Assembly (NCBI GenBank): GCA_028554795.2
Contig: CM068827.1
Coordinates: forward strand, 137,586,268 to 137,650,267
Length of the DNA: 64,000 nt
Origin: Sinohyriopsis cumingii
Taxonomy: Eukaryota > Mollusca > Bivalvia > Unionida > Unionidae
Direction: 5' to 3'
Of this stretch, positions 38,709 to 49,309 are shown one piece after another. A program made the position numbers and the translations under genes. A model generated the notes under the pieces. It was not told the DNA's origin, did not search any database, and was given only the letters and a program-made list of their open reading frames with translations. The stretch's first letter is position 1, and every line of letters begins with the position of its first letter.

Positions 38709-38960
38709 TTACATATTGGCCCCACCAACCGAGTAAGCAGCGGTAGAGTAGAATAAAATGATGATTATCGCCAGCGAAAGGGTGAAATAAGTCGACAATT
38801 TCAAGTTTCGCTTCAGGTCCCAAAGGGTCAAAATACATATTTTTGACTGGGTGCCACAGCGAATGCAACCCAAAGTGTCCCAGGACCTATTGTCAAATCT
38901 AGTTTGAAATATACCGGTTTCTCTCACGTTGTGAATCATAATTACAAGTTCATTTCGCAT
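38709..38960 (-). CDS. Unrecognised ORF with one membrane segment (possible exon)
   Basis: 83 codons on the minus strand with a hydrophobic stretch near the C-terminus (LSTYFTLSLAIIIILFYSTA), preceded by CIRCGTQSK. No family recognised. The hydrophobic segment and the neighbouring ORF at 37,387-37,686 suggest a broken or multi-exon membrane-protein gene on this strand, but this is weak. Confidence 0.22.
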   Translation of the reverse strand: MRNELVIMIHNVRETGIFQTRFDNRSWDTLGCIRCGTQSKICILTLWDLKRNLKLSTYFTLSLAIIIILFYSTAAYSVGGANM

Positions 38961-40699
38961 AAAGACGCCACAAAAATGCTTGACTTACATCGCCATAACT
39001 AGTAAATAGAGACTGGTTAATGGGTGTGTGTTCTTCTGCGAGTTTTCTGCCTGTGGCTATTCTGCGAGTTGTCCCTAGTAATCGAAGACTTTTTCCATTG
39101 TTTTATTCTGTTATGAGACGCTATAAGGCCTCCAGCTTAAGTTGCCAAAGCCATTCTGGGAGCTATTCACACGGCCCCTAACTTAGCTACCTTTTCAGCT
39201 GCATGAGCCGCACAAACTAACAACGAATGACCACGAGGAATTGAAACATTTCACCAGCAGTTTGTATTTCGTTAACCTCATTATGTGATAACCATCGTGT
39301 TGTTGCTTTGTTCTTCTGTATTAGGCCGATTAGGCTGTATTCGGGTCAACCAAATGGAGTCATCTTAGCTACGTTTGTAGGAGAAATCCTCAATGTGACC
39401 TGGCACTAGTTTCGTATTGTGCTTCTCATTTTTGTGAGCTAGTTTGGATTAAGGCCAACCTAACTTGGTAATATGACATTGACATTTGAAAACGGAACAG
39501 GTCTAATTACTATGTTAGCATTATATCATTTTTATAGGCACACAATTGGCTATCGTATAACGACCCGCGCACTTCAGCAACAGAGTCCTGTCAAAGAGGA
39601 CCAAAGCAAAACATTTTAGCAGCCGGCAGGATCCGCACCCACACATGCATCCAAATACATCAAACACGGGCTTACTGAATAAACCCATGTGTTCCAATGA
39701 AAACTAATATATCCTGTATAACGCACGAAAAATATGCTGGGAAATATGCAAACATGTGTCAAAGCTCTGATGCCGGTGCCTGTACAACCATGCACGTTCT
39801 ACTTGATTATCTGTGTAGCAACACAAAGCATCCTCAGCAGATTCCTGATGACCTTTTAACCACAGAGACTTCAGTCACTTATATGTGATCAAAATAAAAT
39901 ATTGCTACGGGTTTGGCTCATTATCTCCAATCTCATTTTGTGGCGCCATTATGTGGTATGGACGCGGTTCCAGACTTCATAAATAAAACAAAATGTCCTC
40001 TGTACACAGAGGTGTTAGCACAGGCATTCACAGTGTTAAAGTTGACATTCCAATTATACCGACAGGGACACATCCCTTGCGCCGAGTTGCATAGGTGGTT
40101 ATGAATAATCGAAGCTATCTGGAACACAATGGAGCAATTGCCCTGATGAAAAACATATCGGTGGATACATTACTGTTCACTTGGTACACGACTGGATATA
40201 CGACTGGATTCAAACAATCATCTGAAACCTGGAGAGGCCCCTATAAACCGCGTGTATTGTGCATATGTTCCCGATATGGCCTTGATTATAAAATGTCAAA
40301 GGATATCCGTGCACGCAAACGTGCCGATATAAATCTCATTCACGACTTCGGTGCTGTTAGTCTTATGTAGAACGAGTCGCCAGATGGAACATCAAAGGAA
40401 GTATAGATGTTAGGATTGCAATTGTGGGTAAAATTACAGACATAAACAAGCAAACAAACATACATTTATAAAAGGGTCGTAGTTCATGCGGACTTTATCC
40501 AAAATATACTTCAGTCCTCGCGGTTGTTGAAAAGTTTGTAAGCACAGCAAACATCACTCATGGGATTTGTTGAGCATGGTTGACTAAAGTAGGGTTGAGG
40601 GAAATTAAAATACCTTCCCCAAAGAAGATTTCTTGTGGTTAATTTAATGTGAGAACACCTAAATGGCTGACACTTTGTTTCTTCCACATGATCAAGTAC

Positions 40700-41399
40700 G
40701 TCAACGCATTAACTAATGGTAGATGCAGCCAGCAGATAAGGCCGAGGTGTTGGCGTCAAACGACTGAGCAAATGTTGCATATGCACTTAAACGTATATTT
40801 ACATAACCACCCCTATCATTTCAACGGCTTATATGCAAGTCACCTCAGGTACGTTATTTCGCGGAGCTTCATTGTTAACAAAACATGAGGTGCTCTTTCG
40901 TGCTGGGCATGTTGATATACATCGTGACCAGGCAATTATGATACGATTTAATCGTACACTTGCAGAACGGTTATATGGTCATCAGTACGGACATGACTTG
41001 CTAATAATGTCTTAGGGTGTTCGATCATGCGAGGGGCTTAAATGACTTCCGTCCGTCAAGCAAGGAATAAATAATGAAATGACATGAACAACTGGGTTAA
41101 AGACTGCTGAGGCAATTCGAGAAAAGACTGCCGGTGTTAACTATTCAGCGATTTCACAACCACTCGGAAATTTGTTTCAGTGTATGTATGCACCAGAGAA
41201 GCTGGAAAGCGGGCAAATTTGTGCTACTGACCCGGTATCATCCACTGATGCATTTACAATTTCATACCAAACAGAGTGTTCAGGACAACCAACATGTCAT
41301 CATTTAGAACTCTCTTGCAAACAAGCAGCAAAGCCTCACGTCAGACCATTAAAGCGAGAAGAATCACAAGTCATTCTAGCGGATTCAGAACTACCATAG
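40700..41399 (+). pseudogene. Retrovirus-type (rve) integrase remnant, Maverick-like
   Basis: An integrase would cut and join the element ends to target DNA. The fragments, in at least three frames, keep the family order. First there is a decayed stretch at 40.72-40.83 kb (ALKRIF...PPLSFQR). Then come HRDQAIMIRFNRTLAERL (about 40,920-40,973) and GHQYGHDLL, a GINNEMT...LKTAEAIREKT block after 41,050, and a C-terminal YAPEKLESGQICATDP block (about 41,187-41,235) that resembles the SH3-like tail of this integrase type. Two catalytic acids appear lost. The second Asp of the DDE core falls in MQVTSGTLF, where Thr stands. The Glu that should precede RFNRTL is Ile. Several stops lie in between. The assignment is from motif order, by eye. 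Confidence 0.65.
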
Positions 41400-41839
41400 A
41401 ATCATTGTAATGCACCAATGCATCAAAGCCTGTCAATAATACATTGACATTCGCATTGTACTAGTACGCAATAATGAAATTATAAATCGCTTGTTGTCAG
41501 GTGATGACAAATCCACCTTGGTACAACGATACACGCCCGTACGATGCTGCTATATGTGTATGCAAATACACGTTGGTCACGAAAGCATTCCTAATATATG
41601 TCAAACTTGATATATTTTCCAACAACCAACGGCGGAACTCCTTCTGCTTTTGTGATGCTTTTACCTGATCCGTCAACGGAACAGCTAAGTACATTTTAGA
41701 ACGCAGACCTACGTATTATTGTATTGGCCTGCGAGCACATTCATCTTTGAACTTGCAAACAAATTTGTTTGGTGTTACTAAACAGGGAATGATCTTTCGG
41801 TTACTCGGTGGTGTAACGCTAATTTGCTAAACGTGGTTC

Positions 41840-43112
41840 AGCCATGAACGCGTATATATAATCAGATCTGATGTTAATCAGAAGCAAGTCTGCGCCCGTC
41901 GTGACGTTGTCACCATGCCGCAGTTTAATCTTGTCGTAGTAAGATTTGTGTATAAGCAGTTTAGATAAGTCCAGCACAGACGCGCCTACTTAGATGGGCT
42001 TTGCGAATTTCATATTAATTTTCTTGCTATAAACGGCTACAACTCCGCCCTTCAATATTGTGCCTGAATGAAATCGGTAAAGTTTATGCTGTTCGCTATC
42101 ACGGAAAATACTAAGATACATTTTATAACCTTCTCCATATTTCTATTAATTCGGTAGTGTTGATCAGTTTAAAAAGTATTTAACAAACTCGTTTGTGGCT
42201 TTTGTGCGCAGATCCGTGTGCATTTGTATATACGGCGCCATCAGGTCACGCTGACAATATCCAATCACACTGCGGGCTTTGATTATATGCATTCCTAATC
42301 GCAACTTTAGATTTCGTACGTGGACTATATGGCTGATTTTAGTGTCACGATTTTGAACATGTTGTGTGCTTTCTGTCAATTTGTGCTTGACTTCGTCCGC
42401 GATCGTACACTGGTCCGGGAATAACCAACCAGTCGGTTCCACTAACGCTTCTGGAGCCAACGGAAAATCGTTATAGGTGTGGTGAAGCTCGTGTTTTCTG
42501 ACATACTCATGCACGTGTTTGTAAGTGACTATGTGCTCAGCATCAATCCACTTAAACCCATGATTGTGAACATAAAGGTATGGTGTAACAGGACAGGATG
42601 AACATACCCCTCCACGTTTTGTTTTCTTTTTAGAGCGTAGATATGTCTCACCACCATGTCTTCCGCGTCCATCAAAGAAATATTGAGTACTATCAGTGAG
42701 TAGTTCTAGTTCGGCGTTTGTCTTTGACAGCAATGTACCTCAATGACGAAAAGTAGTGTGTGGAGTCAAGTTTATAAACACGCATAGTACTATCACGAAA
42801 CGTCACAAGCACATCCGCTAGTAAAACGACATAGGTTCGGAAATACAGATCATGATAATCACCACGATTCTGACAACCAAGCACAGAGCAGACAGAGTTT
42901 GCACTTTTGGCGGAAACAAACATTTTCCAACCGCTCGAGTACTTGTACTTGTATGGATAGACTCGTTTGCGTCTGAGTAAAATTAATGTTCCATCGTAGG
43001 TACAACCATATTGACTAGTAACATTGAATTGATGTTTACCATCTGCTGTCATATATTTTATCCGGAATGGAATTGAAAAACTGCAGCAAGTCAATAAATT
43101 ACAGTTGCCCGA
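41840..43112 (-). pseudogene. Protein-primed family B DNA polymerase remnant (DNA_pol_B_2 type)
   Basis: Reads right to left. A block with LLRRKRVYPYKY and GCQNRGDYHDLY leads into the exonuclease III region YFRTYVVLLADV (about 42,810-42,846) and then KLDSTHYFSS. The frame breaks near 42,730, and the second part runs AELELLTD, GFKWIDAEHI, NDFPLAPEAL, VRNLKLRLGMHI and LMAPYIQMHTDLR to a stop at 42,164. Homology continues in other frames to about 41,840 (INMKFAKPI, SVLDLSKLLI, YYDKIKLRHGD). The order is that of protein-primed polymerases in Polintons and adintoviruses. The Asp of exonuclease motif III is Tyr, the motif A region (around TPYLYVHNH) lacks its Asp, and no DTDS motif C is visible. 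There is no ATG at the open start. So it cannot be active. Confidence 0.78.
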
Positions 43113-43182
43113 GTCTAAACGTCATTGTGTTTGGACAAATGCTTTTTCGGTGCATTTGAAGATGTTGCTGCTGCATTAATAC

Positions 43183-44789
43183 TTGGTAATCATACCCCAG
43201 AAGGTTATAAAACACGATAAGACTTCGTGTTTTGACGCTCTGTTCACCTCATCAGTAGGCACGAATGATGTGATTTTTTTTCCGAACCTTGGCACAACTT
43301 CTAAAAATAAAACTTCAGAAAAGCTAGATTCAAGACCCTTGTTTCAACCTACGTGGGGTTATTGCAAGAAAAAAGGACACGTTGTTTCTGATTGCTACAA
43401 ATTGAAAAATATGCATCAGAATGAAGACAGACCTGTTCCAAATGCTCTTATTTCTAAGAAGTCACGGTCACTGTCATGTATTGAAAGCAATACATTTGCT
43501 GGGTCTAATAAACCCTAGTCTGATTTGAATATGGACAATTATGAACCATTCTATATCACTCTTGGGTGATTCGGCTACTACTATCCCTATTAAAATTTTA
43601 AGGGACACAGGAGCTTCTCGGAGTATTTTATTGTCAGGTACTTTGCCTTTTTATGAGAAGTCTTCTTCTAATGAGAGTGTTATTATTCAGAGAGCAGAGT
43701 GCAGCTTTGTTAATATTCCTCTCCATTGTGTAAATTTGTCATCAGACTTAGTCTCATAACCCGAGACAGTCGGAACAGTTTATGTTTTACCCGTCGGGTG
43801 CATTCATTATTACTAGGCAACAACCTAGCTGGAGACAAGGCAGTGGTTAAACCACATGTAACTTACAAGCCTTGCTTCGATCAGAAAGTCGATCCAATTG
43901 AAAAAGAATTCCCTGATTTATTTCCAGCTTGTGCAGTTAACAGAGGTATGACCAAGAAATCTCTTGAGATTGATGTTGATAAGGAACGTATTCCTTTAGC
44001 TGACACGTGTATTGTTCAGGCTTTTGATGAGGGCACTCTCACTCCTTGTTTGGATCAATCATAGGGTATTGGTCACAGCGATCCTCTTTTAACGACTCAT
44101 TCTCTTTATTCTGATCAGGGTGATAAACGACAATCACTTGTCGTTGAACAGTACCAAGATCCTGATATCTCCTGTTTGTTTCAGAAGGCTGAAACTGAAG
44201 CTACTGATGTTCCTGTCTGTTATTTCATTAAAAATTCAATTCCTATGAGAACATGACGACCTCCAAAGGTACCTGCTGATGACGAATGGTCAGTGAACCA
44301 TCAAATTGTAGTTCCAAAACCTTACAGACAGGAAATACTTAGTCTGGCCCATGAAACTCCATTGGCTGCTCATTTAGCGATCAATAAAACTTATTACAAG
44401 ATCTAATCTCACTTCTAATGGCCAAAAATCAAAAGTGATGTTCGTAAATACTGTAGATCTTGTCATACCTGTCAAATGGTAGGAAAACCAAGTCAGAAAA
44501 TTCCCAAGGCTCATCTACAACCTATCCCTGCCTTTGACGAACCATTCAGTAGAATTAGGTAGGTTGCGTTAACAAGGTTTCCAGCGGCAATTCAGTTGAG
44601 GAATATAAAATCTTAAACAATAGTAAAAGCTTTAATAAAGTTTTTTGTACTCAGTTTGGCAAGTCTGTACAGTCTGATCAAGGCTCACATTTCATGTCTG
44701 GAATTTTTCAGCAATTTATGTACAAATTAGCCATTCAACAATTCAAATCTTCTGGCTATCACCCTGAGAGCCAAGGGGCATTAGAAAGA
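43183..44789 (+). pseudogene. Ty3/Gypsy-type gag-pol remnant with reverse transcriptase deleted
   Basis: In order on +: a gag tail with a damaged zinc knuckle (TWGYCKKKGHVVSDC, where the first Cys is Trp) at about 43,350; an aspartic protease site LRDTGAS (about 43,597-43,617); a linker to 44,064; then, after a stop, integrase. The integrase keeps its HHCC finger (AHETPLAAH and CRSCHTCQ, 44.34-44.48 kb) and the SDQGSHF and ESQGALER parts of the core (44.67-44.79 kb). The RT and RNase H that should lie between protease and integrase are missing, and so is the core segment with the first catalytic Asp. The sequence joins the LTR straight after GALER. There are several stops and frame changes. 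No 5' LTR is found. Confidence 0.85.
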
Positions 44790-45647
44790 TGTAAAATTAT
44801 TCACTAGAGATGATACTTTATTCAGAAAATAGTTTGACCGTGACTGTTCGTTTTATAAACACCAGATGTTGATTTAAATCCTGACCTTCTTTCCAAATTT
44901 CTCGCCACCACGTAAACAAGTTCTGTCCTTATTTCAAAAGGATTGGTTGTTGTCGAGGTCATGATGGGACTATGTGTTTAAGACGTAAACAATTTTTATT
45001 TAATTTGTATTTCTTCGAGTAAAATGATTGGTTTTCGTCAGGGTCACACTGGGTGTACGTGACCTTAAACAAGTACCTATTTTTTCTTAGCTTCCAGAAC
45101 ATGATCACGTGATCCCTGTTTACGTTTAGAAGATGATATAATCCATGTTTTGGAGAATTATTCTCAGTTGCAGCTGATAGTTCTCTTACACTGGAAGTTG
45201 TATGTTGTGCTGTTTGGAGTTATTTCAAATTACTTAGATTCAAAAAGATTAATTCTGTTATTTTTCTGGAAAATACGTGTGCTCATGTGAAATTGTTGGA
45301 CAAGGACAGGTTTTTAAATAAAAATTTATTCAAATATCCGAAACCGGAGTGATAATTCTTCTTTCTGCAAGGAACTGTAGACTTCAACAATACATATTGC
45401 AGCATACGTTATCGTCTACCATCTTGGATTCTTCGTCGGGATTCGAACTTGAAATCAATTGAACATTTTATAAGGACTTCAAAAATTTTATTCTTGGATT
45501 ATTCTTGGATTACTTTTGGATTTGATTCTAAAAAACGGTATTTTTTTTATTTTTACAAGAATTTTTCCAGGGAAATACATTATTGTATTTTTTCAAAGCT
45601 TGTTGTTTTCACTCTTTCTTGTGTTACTGTTTATTAGAGCCTAAACA
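44790..45647 (+). mobile_element. LTR of the Ty3/Gypsy remnant (3' LTR)
   Basis: 858 bp from TGTAAA to CTAAACA. It aligns end to end with the solo LTR at 61,989-62,841, in the same orientation, which defines both borders. It contains a perfect palindrome GATCACGTGATC (45,103-45,114) that is kept in the other copy. The small ORF at 45,449-45,637 is low-complexity LTR sequence and not a gene. Confidence 0.85.
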
Positions 45648-46930
45648 CGTGGCATAAGAATATTATTTGTTATAAATATCGTTTTAAAACAAAAATAGAA
45701 GGATAGATGGATTTTCTATGCAATCTAAATGAAAGGTTTAAAAGTATAAAAACAGAGTCAGTCAGTTCCTCGAATGAGTCAAATAGCGATGTTTGGTTGG
45801 TTGAATGCCATAGATGACGTCAGTTCGAAATTATAAATTTGATACCACTGCCGTTTTATTTTAGACCATCATGTTGTAGGCAACACTAAATTTCTCGGGT
45901 GTTAACATTACTTATAAAGGGATTATATCGCATAGGTGTGAGTGAATTATGTCAACCTATTTATATATACACTGTGAATTCATCAAACATCTTTAGAATA
46001 CCTTTCAAAATTTAGCAAACAGATCATGTTTCATACAGTTACTACGTATTTATTACATAGTAGATAGCCATAATTGTTCAATGTTCCGATATTATGACAC
46101 TAGAAGGTCAACCCACACGCTAGGTCATTGACTTACTATATATTGTAAAGATGTTTATCTCTAGTAATCAATAGCTGAATGAAAAACGGTCACAGAAATA
46201 ATAACGTTTTCTACCGGAGTGAAGCGTACTTTCATAAGCATCTCACTATGCCCACGTACGAACATGAGAACACACATTTGTCCACTTTAATACCTAAAAC
46301 TGTACTTAAAACCGCCGATAGTTTACGTATCGTGAAAAAGGAATTGTGTATGCGGGTGCTAATACGCGTGCCTATGTATGTCCTAAAAAGAGTATATTCA
46401 CAACGAGAACATAAAACGCGGAAGAACCATGAAGAGCATCCATAAAATTATTCCACCGTTAGCCTTAAAACGGCCTAAATACCATCATGCGCATGACTTA
46501 AAAGCATGTTATATCCAGATTTGAAACACTAGTAATGCCATGTTTGAAGACAAAACAAGCCAAAGACGAAGAAATAACCTACAAACGATAAAAGGCTTGG
46601 AAACGCTTTTGACCCCTACTATACTTCAATGAGTGGTAACCTGTCATTGATCACCATTATTTATCATTCTTTTTCAATGTAATCAAAGTTACAATGCCAC
46701 AATGCTACATTACCAGTATTAAAAAATAAATGAAATTAATGATTCTGTCATTGACAGCCCATGTGTATTAATTACAGTAAATATTGTACTAAGTAACTTT
46801 TTTATATCTCAATTGATTTGCATATATACATTAGAGTCAGTTCCAAATTAACTATATCTAAACATGTCAAAAACATTATTAGATGTTTTGAGAATTGATT
46901 TTATCACGTTTCAGTCTGATTAAAATTTAA
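45648..46930. other. AT-rich sequence, no gene recognised
   Basis: An 88-codon ORF at 46,179-46,445 (+) has no recognisable motif and is probably chance. Nothing else is supported. Confidence 0.4.
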
Positions 46931-46939
46931 GCTAAAATA

Positions 46940-47365
46940 ATTTTGAAAGCCGCGGTAGCCAATGTAATTAAAATCAGACCCTCAGGGTCCTACGTGAAAA
47001 TCTGACAGCCACCGCTTAGGGATCATGGTCTGGTGGCCACTGAATTAGTCAAAAGAAATGCAGCTTCAGACATCTGAAAGTAAGGCAAGTAAATCAAGGC
47101 GATCGGCACGCTTTGGTGCTATGCTATTCAGCCATACTGATATAAAATCTACATCTGATTGAATGATACAATTAGCAATTATAGTAATAACAGAAGTCAC
47201 CAGAACATTACCCCTTAAAAGATCGCTTTCAGATCTTCATGACGGACAGTGGAGATTTGATTTTAATCAGATTGTAGCGATAACTCTGTTGGTGGGGAGT
47301 AGAACCCACAATCCCCGTCCAGGTCAGCTTGTTTTAGAGGCCACTGACCACCAGATGACCTCGTG
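46940..47365. mobile_element. Inverted-repeat element with tRNA-like ends (MITE- or SINE-like)
   Basis: Left part: TCATGGTCTGGTGGCCACTG (about 47,023-47,043). Right part: GAGGCCACTGACCACCAGAT (about 47,337-47,356), roughly its inverted complement. Read on -, the right part resembles a tRNA: TGGTCAGTGGCCTC as A box and gggttctactcc as B box about 30 bases later. The left flank has a small palindrome around CAGACCCTCAGGGTCC. The class is uncertain; a 92-codon ORF across it is not a gene. Confidence 0.4.
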
Positions 47366-47772
47366 CTTCCAACAAGATATATATTTGATTTCTGAGATGA
47401 ATTCAGGGCCGAATCAATTCAAGAGTTTGTGTGGGGGGTAAGATTTAAAAAGGGCCCTGACTTTCATCCAAAAGGCACCAAAGCAAAAGTCTTTGTGTCT
47501 GTTTACTCAGAGTGTGTATTAGACCCAATAAACGTACGCAATAATGAAACGATGGACAAATTTCAAGTGACCAGTGACTGTACGTTTGTGAATGTTCTTT
47601 CTTTCTTTATATCTTTCTTTCTTTGCTACTTTGTTAATCTCTCTTTTTTGTCTTTCAGTTTTGGGCGGTCTGATATATGTTATGCATGCGTATATGCTGT
47701 ACCAATGCTGCTTGGTCCGTCCCGACAGAAAAATCAATAAATATTTTGTTTGATTTTTTTTTGGTTTTTGTA

Positions 47773-48180
47773 CCTCTACCGAATAATTAATTCATCAAGC
47801 TGTGTACATTTCCGTGCTGTTTGATACTAATGGAAAAATTACGAAATTTACTGGTCTACCAACCATGCAACAATCAATCACTCTTACGGTGTCAACACTG
47901 ATAAAGAAGTTTAAATATTCGATCTGTTTTCTCTGGTTTGCATATAGTGGGTCAGTTATTGCATTGTTTAACCCAAACATTCTTGTCATACCCCACCCCC
48001 ACCGTGTTTCTGTTGCAATTCTTTTTTTCAGTATTATTATTATTATTATTATTATTGTCATTATTATTAGTAGTAGTAGTAGAAGTAGTAGCATAGTAGC
48101 AGTAGCAGTAGTAGTAGTAGTAGTAATATTAGTAGTAGTAATAGTAGTAGTAGTAGTAGTGGAGTTGGTATTGTTTATTC
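47773..48180 (+). repeat. Tandem segmental duplication, copy 1
   Basis: Matches copy 2, which starts 475 bp further on: CTACCGAATAATTAATTCAT against CTACCGAACAATTAATCGCG, then TTTACTGGTCTACCAACCAT against TTTACTGGTCTGCCAACCAT, both ending in (ATT)n followed by (AGT)n. The copies are clearly diverged, so the duplication is old. The ORFs over it are noncoding repeat. Confidence 0.85.
48031..48161. repeat. (ATT)n then (AGT)n microsatellite
   Basis: The ATT run changes at about 48,068 into an AGT/AGC-rich run. This is the tail of duplication copy 1. Confidence 0.9.
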
Positions 48181-48247
48181 CCTGTATCTCTTTTTCTCTT
48201 TCTTTCCTTCGTTAATTGCTGCTAGTTTTAATGTATTTGAATTGTAT

Positions 48248-48482
48248 CTCTACCGAACAATTAATCGCGCTGTGTACAATTCCGTGTTGTTGGGCACTAA
48301 TGGAATCATTAGTAATTTACTGGTCTGCCAACCATGCGACAATCGATAACTCTGACGGCGTCGCGATTGAATAGCGAAGTGTACATCCTTGATTTTTTTT
48401 ATGATTTGCATATCGATGGTAAATTGTTGCTTGTTTCATCCAGTCATCCTTGTAATAAACGCCGCAGTGTTGTTACTGTTAC

Positions 48483-48536
<54 letters not shown>

Positions 48537-48600
48537 CTGTAGTGGTAGTAGCAGTAGTAGTAGTTGTATCAGCAGTAGTAGTGCTGTGGCTGGTGTTGTT
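48248..48600 (+). repeat. Tandem segmental duplication, copy 2
   Basis: Second copy of the segment at 47,773-48,180, including its own (ATT)n run (48,486-48,536) and a short AGT-rich tail, so the microsatellite was already there before the duplication or arose at the same seed in both. Confidence 0.85.
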
Positions 48601-48945
48601 TCTATCTATCTATCTATCTATCTACCTACCTACCTACCCACCTATCTACCTATCTACCTAGCAACCTATCTATCTATATATTTATATATCCATCCATCCA
48701 TCCATCCATCGCTAATTATATGTATATATATCTATCTATCGATCTATCTGTCTGTCTGTCTGTCTGCCTATCTATCTATCTATCCATACATCCATCCATC
48801 CATCCTTCCTTCCTCCCACCAACCCACCAACCCACCTACCTATCAATATATCTCTATATCTATCTACCTACCTACTATCAATCTATCTATCTATCTATCT
48901 ATCGATCGATCTATCTATTGATTTATCTATCAATCTATCTCTAAC
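48601..48945. repeat. Compound tetranucleotide microsatellite (CTAT/CTAC/CATC/CTGT)
   Basis: About 345 bp of drifting four-base repeats. The long ORFs here (Ile-, Tyr- and Ser-rich) are by-products of the repeat. Confidence 0.95.
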
Positions 48946-49309
48946 GGCTGCATTCCTGTTGTTAATTTAGAAGAATTTATAGTCATTGATTTAAACAATT
49001 ATCAGTCAATTCTCACTATTTCCCACCACTTTGTGATATTCTGATGTTAATTAATTAGTAGTGGGTTATCATTAGTATCCCCATGAATCAAGTGCTTGTG
49101 GCACCATTGAATGGCTACAAGTTTAATATATTGGTAGGATTAGCATTAAACACATTTGGAATGTCCATATGAGCATACAAAATCATGGCAAGTTGAATAG
49201 CTACGACACTGAATATTATATTAGGGGATGACAATTTGTGGGGGGAAGGGGGTGCCTGATTATTTTTTGTGAGCCAGGAACAATCATTTTTCTTCAATCG
49301 AATACAGTA
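48946..49309. other. AT-rich sequence, nothing recognised
   Basis: No supported feature. The ORF at 49,115-49,297 (-) has no motif. Confidence 0.35.

Larger units (their letters stand above)
39600..43112. mobile_element. Decayed Maverick/Polinton-like element (integrase plus protein-primed DNA polymerase)
   Basis: A retrovirus-type integrase remnant on + (about 40.70-41.40 kb) faces a protein-primed family B DNA polymerase remnant on - (about 41.84-43.11 kb). Finding these two genes together is the hallmark of Mavericks/Polintons and the related adintoviruses. The left limit is uncertain: small + ORFs at 39,697-40,370 may be part of it, but I cannot name them. On the right, the polymerase is cut off before its first exonuclease motifs and a Ty3/Gypsy remnant begins within 100 bp. 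I find no capsid, packaging ATPase, protease or long terminal inverted repeats. All recognisable frames are broken, so it is dead. Confidence 0.68.

Noticed and set aside
42164-43094. Unknown host gene on - with two overlapping frames
   Set aside because: Motif order matches a protein-primed DNA polymerase; the two frames are one gene broken by a frameshift, without an ATG at the start.
45449-45637. 62-codon ORF as an env-like or accessory gene
   Set aside because: It lies wholly inside the LTR and the counterpart in the solo LTR is not kept open.
47290-47360. Functional tRNA gene
   Set aside because: A- and B-box-like sequences are present, but I cannot fold a full cloverleaf; an inverted-repeat element or SINE is more likely.
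48334-48944. Ser-, Ile- and Tyr-rich ORFs
   Set aside because: Translation of tri- and tetranucleotide microsatellites.
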